Source of the DNA: CBDFKJ01 sp965248805
Lineage (GTDB): Bacteria > Pseudomonadota > Alphaproteobacteria > UBA6615
DNA: 64,000 bases
NCBI GenBank assembly: GCA_965248805.1
Contig: CBDFKJ010000009.1
Coordinates: forward strand, 1,116,001 to 1,180,000
Reading direction: 5' to 3'
Shown here: positions 1-8,689 of the stretch, piece by piece
How positions within the stretch are numbered: position 1 is the first letter of the stretch
Layout: each line of letters begins with the position of its first letter
Notes under the pieces: model-generated
What the model was told of the DNA's origin: nothing
Seen by the model: only the letters and a program-made list of their open reading frames with translations
The model's database searches: none
Made by a program: the position numbers and the translations under genes

Positions 1-504
1 GTACAATCCGTCCAGCTTCTCGCGCTCTTCCGGGGATTGCCGCCGTTCGCGCTCCGGCTCCGCGGTATCGGTCTTCAGCCACGGCTCGACCGCGCGCAGC
101 TGGGCGAAGAACTGTGATTGATCGGGCACCAGATCCTTGATCACCGGCTGGTGCGGCAACGGATAGACGCGCACCTCGCCTTTCACCTCGTCGATATACT
201 TGGTGCAGGCGAGCGTGTTTTCGCCGTCGATGTTCATCGCGCACGAGCCGCACACACCCTCGCGGCACGACCGGCGGAACGTCAGCGTCGGGTCGACCTC
301 GTTCTTGATCTTGATGATCGCGTCCAAGACCATCGGCCCGCAGGTGTCGAGGTCGAGCGTATAGGTGTCGAGCCGCGGATTGCGGCCGTCCTCGGGGTTC
401 CAGCGATAGACCTTGAAACGCTTGGCCCGGCGCGCGTCTGTCGGCGCCGGCCAGGTCTCGCCGGTCTGCACTCGTGAATTTTTCGGCAGCGTGAATTCAA
501 CCAC
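1..504 (-). CDS. sdhB: Succinate dehydrogenase iron-sulfur subunit, C-terminus cut by window edge
   Basis: SdhB carries electrons from the flavoprotein to ubiquinone through three Fe-S clusters at the cytoplasmic face of complex II. The 168 residues visible begin at a GTG (504) and are in frame to base 1. They contain the plant-ferredoxin-type [2Fe-2S] motif CREGVCGSC followed by the fourth cysteine in LACTKY, and the typical Pro-Leu-Pro-His stretch after it. The C-terminal domain with the [3Fe-4S] and [4Fe-4S] cysteines lies outside the window. It is the last gene of sdhCDAB, 29 bp after sdhA. Identity is certain; only the exact start (GTG here) is open. Confidence 0.95.
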   Translation of the reverse strand, partial: MVEFTLPKNSRVQTGETWPAPTDARRAKRFKVYRWNPEDGRNPRLDTYTLDLDTCGPMVLDAIIKIKNEVDPTLTFRRSCREGVCGSCAMNIDGENTLACTKYIDEVKGEVRVYPLPHQPVIKDLVPDQSQFFAQLRAVEPWLKTDTAEPERERRQSPEEREKLDGLY

Positions 505-533
505 GTCGTTCGTCCGTTCTGTGAGCGCCGACC

Positions 534-2327
534 CTAGTACACGCGCGGCTTGGGCGGAAAGGATTGTACCTCGTTAGTCAGCGGCTGTTGATGAACGGGA
601 CGATAGTCGAGCTTCGTCTTGCCGGCATCGTCCACCCAGCACAGCGTGTGTTTCATCCAATTGTGATCGTCGCGCTCGGGGAAATCCTCGCGTGCGTGTG
701 CGCCGCGGCTTTCCTCGCGGCTGGCCGCCGAGGCCATGGTCGCGACCGCCTGCACCAACAGATTGTCCAGCTCCAGCGTCTCTACCAGATCGGTATTCCA
801 GATCAGCGACCGATCGCTAACGCGCAGGTCGGCGCGCTCCTTCCATACCTCGGCCAACTGTGCGAGGCCCTCGCGCAGCACTTCGCCGGTGCGAAACACC
901 GCGCAATGGCTCTGCATCGAACGCTGCATCTTTAGCCGCAGTGCCGCCGTCGGCGTATTGCCGGCGGCGTGGCGCAGCCGGTCGAAGCGTTCGATCGAGG
1001 CCGCTCCCGCATCCGCCTCCAGTGGCCGCGGCGTATCGTCAGGGTCGATGATCTCTGCCGCGCGAATGGCGGCGGCGCGGCCGAACACGACCAGATCCAG
1101 CAGCGAGTTCGAGCCCAGACGGTTGGCGCCGTGCACCGATACGCACGCCGCTTCGCCGATCGCCATCAGCCCCTTGACCGGCCGTTCCGGATCGCCATCA
1201 CGCGGTGCGACCACCTCGCCATGATGGGTGGTCGGTACTCCGCCCATGTTGTAGTGGCAGGTCGGCAGCACCGGGATCGGCTCATTGTTGATGTCGATAC
1301 CGGCGAAGATGCGCGCGGTCTCCGAGATGCCGGGCAGCCGTGCGTGCACAAGCTCCGGATCCAGATGCTCCAGATGTAGGTGAATGTGATCGGCGTGCGG
1401 ACCGACGCCGCGGCCGGCGCGGATCTCGATCGTCATGGCGCGGCTGACCACGTCGCGGCTGGCCAAGTCCTTGGCGTGGGAGGCGTAGCGCTCCATGAAC
1501 GCCTCGCCCTCGGAATTGGTGAGGTAGCCGCCTTCGCCACGCGCGCCCTCGGTGATCAGCATGCCGGCGCCATAGATCCCGGTCGGGTGGAACTGGATGA
1601 ACTCCATGTCCTGCAGGGGCAGACCGGCACGAGCCGCCATGGCGTTGCCGTCGCCGGTGCACGTGTGTGCCGAGGTGCAGGAGAAATAGGTGCGGCCAAA
1701 GCCGCCGGTTGCCAGGACGACCATGTGAGCGGTGAAACGATGGATTGTGCCGTCGTCCAGCTTCCAGGCGATCACGCCGCGGCAGGCGCCGTCCTCCATG
1801 ATCAGGTCGAGTGCCACGTACTCGATGAAGAACTCGGCGTCGTAGCGCAGCGACTGCTGGTACAGCGTGTGCAGGATGGCGTGGCCGGTGCGGTCGGCGG
1901 CCGAGCACGTGCGTGCCACTTGGTCGCCCTCGCCAAATTCGGTTGTCATGCCGCCGAACGGCCGCTGGAAGATGCGGCCGTCCGCCGTGCGGCTGAACGG
2001 CACGCCCATGTGCTCCAGCTCGACCACCGCCGGCACGGCCTCGCGGCACATGTACTCGATGGCGTCCTGGTCACCGAGCCAGTCCGAGCCCTTGACGGTG
2101 TCGAACATGTGCCAGCGCCAGTCGTCCGGCCCCATATTTGCGAGCGCGGCCGAAATTCCGCCCTGGGCGGCGACCGTGTGGCTGCGCGTGGGAAACACCT
2201 TGGTGACGCAAGCCGTCTTCAGGCCCTTGGCTGCCATGCTCATGGTCGCGCGCGATCCTGCACCACCGGCGCCGACGACGACGACGTCGTGGGCGTGATC
2301 GATGATTTCATAGCCGTTCGTCGCCAT
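534..2327 (-). CDS. sdhA: Succinate dehydrogenase flavoprotein subunit
   Basis: SdhA oxidises succinate to fumarate with covalently bound FAD, linking the TCA cycle to the quinone pool. The 597-residue product has the usual family length. It shows the N-terminal FAD-binding GAGGAG, the FAD-attachment region RSHTVAAQGG near residue 50, HPTGI, and the C-terminal HGANRLGSNSLLD block. The ATG at 2327 shares a base with the sdhD stop (TGATG). A GTG one codon upstream is also possible but less likely. Translation coupling to sdhD is inferred from the overlap. Confidence 0.97.
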   Translation of the reverse strand: MATNGYEIIDHAHDVVVVGAGGAGSRATMSMAAKGLKTACVTKVFPTRSHTVAAQGGISAALANMGPDDWRWHMFDTVKGSDWLGDQDAIEYMCREAVPAVVELEHMGVPFSRTADGRIFQRPFGGMTTEFGEGDQVARTCSAADRTGHAILHTLYQQSLRYDAEFFIEYVALDLIMEDGACRGVIAWKLDDGTIHRFTAHMVVLATGGFGRTYFSCTSAHTCTGDGNAMAARAGLPLQDMEFIQFHPTGIYGAGMLITEGARGEGGYLTNSEGEAFMERYASHAKDLASRDVVSRAMTIEIRAGRGVGPHADHIHLHLEHLDPELVHARLPGISETARIFAGIDINNEPIPVLPTCHYNMGGVPTTHHGEVVAPRDGDPERPVKGLMAIGEAACVSVHGANRLGSNSLLDLVVFGRAAAIRAAEIIDPDDTPRPLEADAGAASIERFDRLRHAAGNTPTAALRLKMQRSMQSHCAVFRTGEVLREGLAQLAEVWKERADLRVSDRSLIWNTDLVETLELDNLLVQAVATMASAASREESRGAHAREDFPERDDHNWMKHTLCWVDDAGKTKLDYRPVHQQPLTNEVQSFPPKPRVY

Positions 2328-2743
2328 CACACGGCACCGACGGCGATCTTCAGAACCGAGACTATGGCCGTCAGCGCCAGGACGATCGCGACCCCCTGAA
2401 CGGCCAGGATCGCCGCCAACTTATAGGCCCCATGGTGGATATAGTCTTCGATGACGACCCGCAGGCCCAGCTGCGCATGATGCGCCGATGCGACCACCAC
2501 CAGGATGAGCAGGACCGCCGTGAAAGGATGCGCCATCCATTGGACCATGGACTGGTGGTCGGCGCCTGCGTGCGCCACGATGCGCGAGACCAGCCACAGG
2601 CACAATGGCACCAGGGCGACCGCGGTGACGCGCTGTGTCCACCAATGGTGGACGCCCGAATGCGCCGAGCCCAGGCCGCGGGCGCGGCCTAGGAGCGACT
2701 GCCGGTTCACGGGACTAGCTGGCACGGCTGACATACCCGGCAA
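2327..2743 (-). CDS. sdhD: Succinate dehydrogenase membrane anchor subunit
   Basis: This is the small hydrophobic anchor that, with SdhC, holds complex II in the membrane and contributes to the quinone and haem b site. The 138 residues contain three hydrophobic segments and the SdhD-type pattern GVHHWWTQRVTA near residue 30. A conserved histidine in SAHHAQLGL fits the haem ligand region, and IEDYIHH follows. The chosen ATG at 2743 lies 28 bp inside the end of sdhC. The MSAVP methionine three codons downstream is an alternative. Confidence 0.9.
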   Translation of the reverse strand: MPGMSAVPASPVNRQSLLGRARGLGSAHSGVHHWWTQRVTAVALVPLCLWLVSRIVAHAGADHQSMVQWMAHPFTAVLLILVVVASAHHAQLGLRVVIEDYIHHGAYKLAAILAVQGVAIVLALTAIVSVLKIAVGAV

Positions 2744-3107
2744 TCCAAGCTGCCACCGTCAGCGTGCCGGCACTCGCCACCACCAGCCAACCGGAGCGGT
2801 AAGTCGTCGCCAGGTTGAAGCCGCGGCCGCTGTCCCACACCAGATGCCGGATGCCGTTGCACAGATGGTAGAACAGCGCGAACGACCAGCCGAACAGCAT
2901 CGCGCGGCCGATGAGTGACGCAAAAAACCATTGCGACCACGCATAGTAGCCGGCGCCCGCACCGATCGTGACCAGCCACCACACCAGCGCCACCAGCCCG
3001 ACCGCCAACGCCAGGCCGGTACCGCGATGGAGGATCGACAGCACCGAGGTCAGTTGCCATCGGTATATCTGCAGGTGAGGGGAGAGAGGACGACCGTCGC
3101 CGACCAT
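2715..3107 (-). CDS. sdhC: Succinate dehydrogenase cytochrome b556 subunit
   Basis: SdhC is the larger membrane anchor of complex II. The 130-residue protein carries the signature RPLSPHLQIYRW at its N-terminus and SILHRGTG at the start of helix 1. HLCNGIRHLVWD in helix 2 includes the presumed haem-ligating histidine. Three transmembrane helices are apparent. It is the first gene of sdhCDAB. No in-frame ATG, GTG or TTG precedes the ATG at 3107 nearby, which fixes the start. No clear Shine-Dalgarno or promoter was recognised upstream. Confidence 0.93.
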   Translation of the reverse strand: MVGDGRPLSPHLQIYRWQLTSVLSILHRGTGLALAVGLVALVWWLVTIGAGAGYYAWSQWFFASLIGRAMLFGWSFALFYHLCNGIRHLVWDSGRGFNLATTYRSGWLVVASAGTLTVAAWIAGYVSRAS

Positions 3108-4357
3108 CGTTCGCGCACCAATGTTTGAAAGCGCCCACGTCCGCCAGCCTTACGGCGTAGCAACGTCTACGAAGGTTTATGAACGCGAGTCTGATTCGTC
3201 AATGCGCAGCAATCGACCGATCGGGCTGTGACCGTCCTGATTCCGGGCCGCACGCCCGGCGGCATGATCTGTGGATGGATTGTGCGTCTGTTGTGCGCCA
3301 CTTCGCGAACTACTCACAGGAATCTTCGCGCCGCCGCTTGTTAGTCGCTTGCGGCAAAAGCCAGCACGCATGACCATGACCGTTGCACACGGCTTTGTCG
3401 GATGGACGTGCGCGATCCGCTCCATCCCGTTACCGCGACACGGCGGGGTGGGTGGCGGATGCAAGCGGACATCCGACGACCGAGGGCCGCGCGAGCGGTC
3501 CCGGCGGTGGCGGGGGGCCTCGCCGCTTCAAAGTTGCAGCTGTGCCGCTGGTGACAGCGCGCGGCGCGCAGCCGAGCGGTTCCCGGCGCAGAATTCCCTC
3601 GGGGATTCCGACGGGGGGACGAGGTCGACACCACGGCGCGTGGTGGCAGCGGCTCTTTGAGTAACTGCCTCCCGCGTTGGTGTCGCTCTAGCGGGATCTT
3701 TAGTCATCGTGGCCGCGGTAGCCCGGCGTTGGTCTTGTATCGACGGCGGGGCGGACGGCGACGTTGCGGTGGCGTATTGGCCAGGGGTGCAGCCGCCGCG
3801 TGGAGCCTTCCATACCAAGACCGGCCGTGGGCAAGGGTCGCGCCGGGTGGCGGCGAGTCTGAAACGAAGGCCTCAGGGCGTTCAATGTTCAGCCCATCGC
3901 CAGCCGCGTGATCCGCCACGCAGGCTTGCGGACGGTTCGACGCGCGCAGCGAATCACCGGTTGCGGCCGGAGATGGCAAGTCGTCGGACGGTCGAGCAGG
4001 CAGCGCGAAGAGGCGTCAGGGTGTTCTCAGGAACACGCGCGATGGACCCCGCGTCCTCGCACCTGGCGCCTCGGTCGCTCTTGACTCAGCGAGGGTGTCA
4101 ACTCAGAGCCGATGCGTGCTGTTCGTTTGACGGCCGGATCGCGGTGCCGAAACGACCTACGCGGCGGCCCGTGCGATGGCCGCCGCGTAGGATCGTATTT
4201 GCCAGCATCAGGAGATGGACCCCGCGCCCTTAAAGATGCCCTACGAATCTAGGCCTCGCCATCGCCGTCGTCAACAAGGTTTTGGGGCAATGCCATCGAT
4301 AATTGGCTACATGTTGTGTAAACTTCTCGGAAATCCTCGAACACCCTCGGCTGTACC
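3108..4357. other. Gene-free interval between sdhC and pdxY
   Basis: About 1.25 kb in which no frame gives a protein that looks real: the open frames are short, arginine/proline-rich and overlap each other on both strands. No tRNA, RNase P, tmRNA or SRP RNA core motif was recognised. It holds a 14-bp perfect hairpin (4156-4191). It also has a 13-bp direct repeat, GATGGACCCCGCG, at 4041 and 4214. It must contain the promoters of the divergent sdh operon and pdxY, but no convincing -35/-10 pair was found. Confidence 0.6.
4156..4191. repeat. Perfect 14-bp inverted repeat (terminator-like hairpin)
   Basis: CCTACGCGGCGGCC (4156-4169) and its exact complement GGCCGCCGCGTAGG (4178-4191) enclose an 8-nt loop. 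The following bases ATCGTATTT are only moderately T-rich, so it could end a plus-strand transcript without being a classical terminator. No gene immediately upstream explains it. A small RNA ending here is possible but not shown. Confidence 0.6.
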
Positions 4358-5215
4358 GTGCGCATTCTGAGCATCAGTTCCCACGTCGCCTACGGTCATG
4401 TGGGTCACGGCGCCTCGACATTCGCGCTGCAGCGGCTCGGCTTCGAGGTCGTCGCCGTCCCGACCGTCGTATACTCCAATCACCCAGGCTACGGCGCATG
4501 GCGGGGGCCGGTCTTGGCGGCCGATGATGTCGGCGCCGTGATCGAGGGGTTGGCCGAGATCGGCGCTCTGGCCGGCTGTGACGGGGTCCTGACCAGCTAC
4601 ATGCCGGATGCGTCCGTGGCCGCCGCCGCCGCCGAGGCTGTCGGGCGCACCCGCGGCGCCAGCCCGAACCTGCTGGTCTGTTGCGATCCCGTGCTCGGCG
4701 ATCTGGAAGCGGGGTACTATGTGCCCGCCGCCGTCGCCGACGTCATGCGCACGCGGCTGCTGCCGGCGGCCGACCTGGGCACGCCCAATCTTTTCGAGCT
4801 CGAAGTCCTGACCGGCCTGTCGGCGCACAATCTTGATGCGACCATCGTGGCCGCGCAAGCAGCCCGCGACCTAGGCCCAAAATGGGTCTTGGTCACTTCG
4901 CTTCAGCATTCCGATGGACCGGCGAAGTCGATTGAGATGCTGCTTGTCGGCGCCGACGGCGCCTGGACCGTTTCCGTGCCGCGCCTGACGTTCACGACCG
5001 CGCCCAGTGGCGGTGGGGACCTGACCTCGGCGCTTTTTCTCGCCCATATGCTCGGATCGCGTGATCCGGTGACCGCCCTGGCCGTTGCGGCGGCCGGGGT
5101 CTTCGCGGTCTATGACGTCACCGCGCGCGCCGGTTCACGCGAATTGCAGATCATCGCAGCACAGCAGGACCTGGTAACACCGAAGCGCACATTTGCGCCG
5201 GTGAAAGTTCGCTAA
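4358..5215 (+). CDS. pdxY: Pyridoxal kinase
   Basis: PdxY phosphorylates pyridoxal to pyridoxal 5-phosphate in the B6 salvage pathway (cytoplasm, ATP-dependent, ribokinase superfamily). The 285-residue protein starts with the family hallmark SISSHVAYGHVG. It has TSYMPDA near residue 80, CDPVLGD near 110, and the C-terminal GGGDLTSALF motif with the catalytic aspartate. The start is a GTG at 4358, placed by alignment with the usual PdxY N-terminus. It stands alone on the plus strand and its stop overlaps the end of the convergent phosphatidyltransferase gene by 4 bp. Confidence 0.93.
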   Translation: MRILSISSHVAYGHVGHGASTFALQRLGFEVVAVPTVVYSNHPGYGAWRGPVLAADDVGAVIEGLAEIGALAGCDGVLTSYMPDASVAAAAAEAVGRTRGASPNLLVCCDPVLGDLEAGYYVPAAVADVMRTRLLPAADLGTPNLFELEVLTGLSAHNLDATIVAAQAARDLGPKWVLVTSLQHSDGPAKSIEMLLVGADGAWTVSVPRLTFTTAPSGGGDLTSALFLAHMLGSRDPVTALAVAAAGVFAVYDVTARAGSRELQIIAAQQDLVTPKRTFAPVKVR

Positions 5216-5823
5216 GGCGTGACGTCCGCCTCGCTCTTTTCGGCAGTCAACTGCCGGAACGTATAGATTATGCGCTGGCTCACGGTCAGCGCCGTCAGCG
5301 CGATCAGCAGGTAGATGACGGGCGCCAAGAGCCCTGCCAGAAGACCCAGCGCGATCAAGAGCACGCGCTCGGCGCGGGTGACCACGCCGACCTTGCAATG
5401 CGCCCCCAGGCCTTCGGCGCGGGCGCGGGTGTAGCTCACCAGCAGCGAGCCGAGCAGGGCCAGCACGACCAGGCTGGCGTCGGCGGGCCGGCCCACGACG
5501 GCGAAATGATAGGCGATGGCCGATAACACGACGCCCTCGGAAATGCGGTCCAGGGTCGAATCGAGAAACGCGCCAAAGGGTGTCGCCGATTTGGCCATGC
5601 GCGCCAGCAGGCCGTCGAGCATGTCGAGTGAGCCCGCGACCAGGTAGACGCAGCCCGCCACCACGAACTGTTCGGCGACAATGAGGCCGGCTGTGACCAC
5701 GTTTAACATGACGCCGGCGACGGAAACTTGGTTCGGCGTGATTCCCAATCGCAGCAGCAGCCCGGCCACCGGCGTCAGGATCACCTCCAGAAACTGCTGG
5801 GCAGTGTTGCGAATTTGCTCCAT
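5212..5823 (-). CDS. CDP-alcohol phosphatidyltransferase family membrane protein
   Basis: An integral membrane enzyme of the class that transfers a phosphatidyl group from CDP-diacylglycerol (or a related CDP-alcohol) to an alcohol. The 203 residues hold about five to six hydrophobic segments. The catalytic signature D-x2-D-G-x2-A-R-x8-G-x3-D-x3-D is read as DMLDGLLAR ... GAFLDSTLDR around residues 68-94. The acceptor (glycerol-phosphate, inositol-phosphate, serine or other) cannot be decided from sequence. Its last four bases overlap the convergent pdxY stop. The patatin-like phospholipase gene lies upstream on the same strand, which hints at a shared lipid context. Confidence 0.85.
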   Translation of the reverse strand: MEQIRNTAQQFLEVILTPVAGLLLRLGITPNQVSVAGVMLNVVTAGLIVAEQFVVAGCVYLVAGSLDMLDGLLARMAKSATPFGAFLDSTLDRISEGVVLSAIAYHFAVVGRPADASLVVLALLGSLLVSYTRARAEGLGAHCKVGVVTRAERVLLIALGLLAGLLAPVIYLLIALTALTVSQRIIYTFRQLTAEKSEADVTP

Positions 5824-5828
5824 ATTCT

Positions 5829-5916
5829 AACTAAGTACTTGATATTGCACGATGTGAGCGGGCCGCCGGCGCGCCAGCACCAACCGCCGTGCACATCCAT
5901 TGTCAAGAACTTAGTT
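5829..5916. repeat. 88-bp segment bounded by a 14-bp inverted repeat
   Basis: AACTAAGTACTTGA (5829-5842) and TCAAGAACTTAGTT (5903-5916) are complementary at 13 of 14 positions, and the complementarity continues imperfectly inward. The pair fills the gap between the phosphatidyltransferase start and the patatin gene, and the patatin stop codon lies in one arm. It may act as a terminator or processing hairpin between the two genes, or be a small palindromic mobile repeat. No flanking target duplication was seen. Confidence 0.6.
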
Positions 5917-6886
5917 GAATGCGGCAAGCGCCATGATTGTCCCGGCAATCTCCGAGCGCGGCACGCAACTGGGGAACGGCACGCTCGACCGCGGCCTCGC
6001 CCTCGGCGATGATTTCCGCGGCGCGGTCGAACTCCAGCAATCCGACATGACTGAGGCTCGGTGCGATCATGACGTCCGGCGGATCGCTCTCCAGCCGCGT
6101 GTGCATGATCCGCTGCTGGACGATGCCCAGTGACGAAACCATGACGCCGAGCAGGCTCGGGTGGCCCGCGTCGCGGCGAAAGGCCCGCCGTGTGAGCGAC
6201 TCCGTCTTGCGCTTGCGCCGCCGGCGTCTCGGCGGATCGCCGAAGCCGTCGCGTCCGCCGTTGAGGAAGTCGATCCCCGCCGTCGCTGCGACCGCGAGGG
6301 TCTGGCGGGCGCGGATATCAGCGTTGACGTTCACCGCGATGATCACTTCCGCACCGAGCGCCTGGCACACCGATACCGGCACCGGGTTGACCAGCGCGCC
6401 ATCGACCAGCCAGTGCTCGCCGGCGCGGATCGGCTCGAACACGCCGGGCAGCGAAATCGCGCACCGCAGGGCGTCGACGACGCGGCCGTCGCGCAACCAC
6501 ATCTCGTAACCGGTCGCGAGGTTGGTCGTCACGGCGACGAACGGCATCGGCAGATCATCGATCGATGAATCGCCAATGCGTTGTTCCAGCTCGCTGACGA
6601 AATGGTTGCCGCCGATCAGGCCGCCGCGGGCGCCGCGAAAGTCGAGGTATGAGAGCATGCGCAGCTTGGTCTGCGTACGCGCCCATTTCTCGAGCGTACT
6701 CATGTGCCCGGCCAGATAGACGCCGCCGACCAGCGCGCCGATGGACGTGCCGACGATAAGATCCGGCTCGATCCCGTGGCGGGAGAGCGCGCGCAACACC
6801 CCGATATGGGCCCAGCCCCGGGCGATACCGCTGCCGAGCGCGAGTCCAACCCGATACCGTGGGGATGACTGTGTAGCTTCGCTCAC
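5903..6886 (-). CDS. Patatin-like phospholipase family protein (RssA-like)
   Basis: A predicted serine hydrolase of the patatin family acting on acyl-lipid esters. The oxyanion-hole glycines are in GLALGSGIARGWAHIG. The nucleophile serine is in GTSIG (G-x-S-x-G) and the catalytic aspartate in DGALVN, giving the Ser-Asp dyad. There is no signal peptide. The start used is a GTG at 6886 preceded by a GAGG element, giving 327 residues. An ATG at 6964 would add 26 residues but lacks a ribosome site. A basic insert (PPRRRRRKRK) lies in the C-terminal third. The stop codon falls in the 14-bp inverted repeat. Confidence 0.88.
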   Translation of the reverse strand: MSEATQSSPRYRVGLALGSGIARGWAHIGVLRALSRHGIEPDLIVGTSIGALVGGVYLAGHMSTLEKWARTQTKLRMLSYLDFRGARGGLIGGNHFVSELEQRIGDSSIDDLPMPFVAVTTNLATGYEMWLRDGRVVDALRCAISLPGVFEPIRAGEHWLVDGALVNPVPVSVCQALGAEVIIAVNVNADIRARQTLAVAATAGIDFLNGGRDGFGDPPRRRRRKRKTESLTRRAFRRDAGHPSLLGVMVSSLGIVQQRIMHTRLESDPPDVMIAPSLSHVGLLEFDRAAEIIAEGEAAVERAVPQLRAALGDCRDNHGACRIQLSS

Positions 6887-7144
6887 GACCGCCTCGCTCC
6901 CTGCTGGCGCGCCGCGCCCGTCATGGTGGTGGGAGCTCAGTATGCCGGGCAATTCTTCATACATTATTGAAAATCCCGCACGCCAGCGTTACCGCATCTA
7001 CAAAATCGCCCTCGGGTCCCCGCCGTTCAAGGTGCATGGACATCGGATTGTGGCATGCGGCACACTCGCCTCCCCAGCTCACACCACGCCTGGGCGCGGG
7101 CAAAGCCGGCGGATTTCGGGCCTGAGATCTGGTATGGGTCTGAT

Positions 7145-8008
7145 ATGAGTATGAAGGCGATCCTTGTTATCCTCGAGGACAGTCCGGTGTTGCTGGACGT
7201 GCTGGAGACCACCCTGCTGGCCGCCCGGCGTTTCGACGCCTACATTGAGGGATTGCGGGTACGCGCCGTTCTTACCGGGGTGATCGCCGCCGGCGCCGAT
7301 GGCGGGCTGGCGGTCACGCCAGACCTAGAGGAGAGCTTCGAGCGCGAGCAGCGCGAGGCGACGGCGCGGGTGCGCGTCTTGTTCGACGATTTCATGCGCG
7401 ACCATGCCGTGCCGCTGGTCGAAGGCGACGACGCAGCGGCGACGGTGAGCGCCCGCCGGGTCGAAGCCGAGGCTGTGGGGTCCGATCTGTTCGGCAGCCA
7501 CGCGCGCGTATTCGATCTTGCCGTGGCGGGGCGCCCCGCCCGAGGCGCCGCGGTGCCGTCTATCAGCACGCTGGAGACACTGCTGTTCGAAAGCGGCCGT
7601 CCGATCCTGATCGCGCCGCCGGAGGCGCCGACGTCGCTCGGCGACAAGATCGTCATTGCCTGGAACGGCAGTACGGAGACGGCGCGGACCGTGGCTTTCG
7701 CCATGCCGTTCCTGGAACGCGCCGCAGAAGTCCTTGTGCTGTCGATCATCAACGGCACCGCGCATGGACCCACCGCAAGCGCCGCGGCGCGGCATCTGCA
7801 GCGTAACAATGTCGCCGCCGTAGTACGTGACGTCGAGGCGCAAGGAAGGTCCGTGGGCGAGGCGATTCTCGATGAATGCGGGCACTGGGGCGCCGATTTG
7901 CTGGTCAAGGGCGCCTACACCCAGAGCCGATTGCGGCAGATGATCTTCGGTGGCGCGACCAGCCATATCCTCAGCGCCGCGGAACTGCCGATCTTCATGG
8001 CCCACTGA
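7145..8008 (+). CDS. Universal stress protein, tandem Usp domains
   Basis: A 287-residue cytoplasmic protein. The N-terminal half (to about residue 145) is a diverged Usp domain. The C-terminal half is clear: IVIAWNGSTE opens it and LLVKGAYTQSRLRQMIFGG closes it, as in alphaproteobacterial UspA proteins. The ATP-binding G-2x-G-9x-G(S/T) pattern is degenerate, so nucleotide binding is doubtful. The start ATG at 7145 (or 7151) is preferred over upstream in-frame codons because the domain begins at MKAILVI. It is monocistronic; the next gene is tRNA-Asp. Confidence 0.88.
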   Translation: MSMKAILVILEDSPVLLDVLETTLLAARRFDAYIEGLRVRAVLTGVIAAGADGGLAVTPDLEESFEREQREATARVRVLFDDFMRDHAVPLVEGDDAAATVSARRVEAEAVGSDLFGSHARVFDLAVAGRPARGAAVPSISTLETLLFESGRPILIAPPEAPTSLGDKIVIAWNGSTETARTVAFAMPFLERAAEVLVLSIINGTAHGPTASAAARHLQRNNVAAVVRDVEAQGRSVGEAILDECGHWGADLLVKGAYTQSRLRQMIFGGATSHILSAAELPIFMAH

Positions 8009-8103
8009 GCCGACCCTGGCAGCCGGCACGGGCACGTCGAAGCGGCGCCGGCCGACGGTAGTATGGTACATCCGGCATGGGCGGGCTGCCCCTGAGGGTC
8101 GCC

Positions 8104-8132
8104 TTGACTCGCGCCCGAGCCAACGATACATC
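8104..8132 (+). promoter_or_regulatory. Possible sigma-70 promoter for tRNA-Asp
   Basis: TTGACT (8104-8109) and TACATC (8127-8132) are separated by 17 bp, placing a start near 8139, about 23 bp before the mature tRNA. The -35 box is close to consensus and the -10 is weak. Confidence 0.4.
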
Positions 8133-8161
8133 CGAGCGCACTTGGCACGATCGTGCCTATT

Positions 8162-8239
<78 letters not shown>

Positions 8240-8323
8240 CCGCACGAACGTCCTTGCCGTGAGGACGGCGGGGCCTAGATGTCCCCTTCCGATCCCGCGG
8301 CGTCGCAAGCGAGGTAGTCACAC

Positions 8324-8689
8324 GTGGAAGGCCTGCTGCGCGAGTATCTGCCGATCCTGATTTTCATCGGTATTGCGATCGTCATGTCCTCGGCGATGAT
8401 CGCGGCATCTTTCGTGTTCGGCAAGCAGCGGCCGAATGCGCATAAGAACGCCGCCTACGAGTGCGGGTTCGAGCCCTTCGAGGATGCACGAATGAAGTTC
8501 GACGTGCGCTTCTATCTGGTGGCCATCCTGTTCATTGTCTTCGATCTGGAAGTGGCGTTTCTGTTTCCGTGGGCGATCAGCCTCGGCGATATTGGCATCT
8601 TCGGCTTCGTGTCCATGATGATCTTCCTGGGCGTCCTGACCGTTGGGTTCATCTACGAGTGGAAGAAAGGGGCGCTCGAATGGGAGTGA
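8324..8689 (+). CDS. nuoA: NADH-quinone oxidoreductase subunit A
   Basis: A small membrane subunit of complex I (121 residues) with three transmembrane helices. The conserved loop between helices 1 and 2 reads KNAAYECGFEPF, with the functionally important cysteine, and MKFDVRFYLVAILFIVFDLE follows. The start is a GTG at 8324. It is the first gene of the long nuo operon and overlaps nuoB by 10 bp. NuoA sits next to NuoH at the quinone-channel entrance. Confidence 0.96.
   Translation: MEGLLREYLPILIFIGIAIVMSSAMIAASFVFGKQRPNAHKNAAYECGFEPFEDARMKFDVRFYLVAILFIVFDLEVAFLFPWAISLGDIGIFGFVSMMIFLGVLTVGFIYEWKKGALEWE

Noticed and set aside
1380..2399. 339-codon frame antisense to sdhA
   Set aside because: It lies wholly opposite a certain gene and its residues show no fold-like pattern; long antisense frames are common in GC-rich genes.
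3921..3950. GGTTCGAC resembling a tRNA T-loop
   Set aside because: The flanking bases cannot form a T stem and no acceptor or anticodon arm is near.
3709..4233. 174-codon open frame in the sdhC-pdxY gap
   Set aside because: Arginine- and proline-rich, no domain-like pattern, overlaps equally long frames on the other strand, and contains the 14-bp hairpin; typical of GC-rich non-coding DNA.
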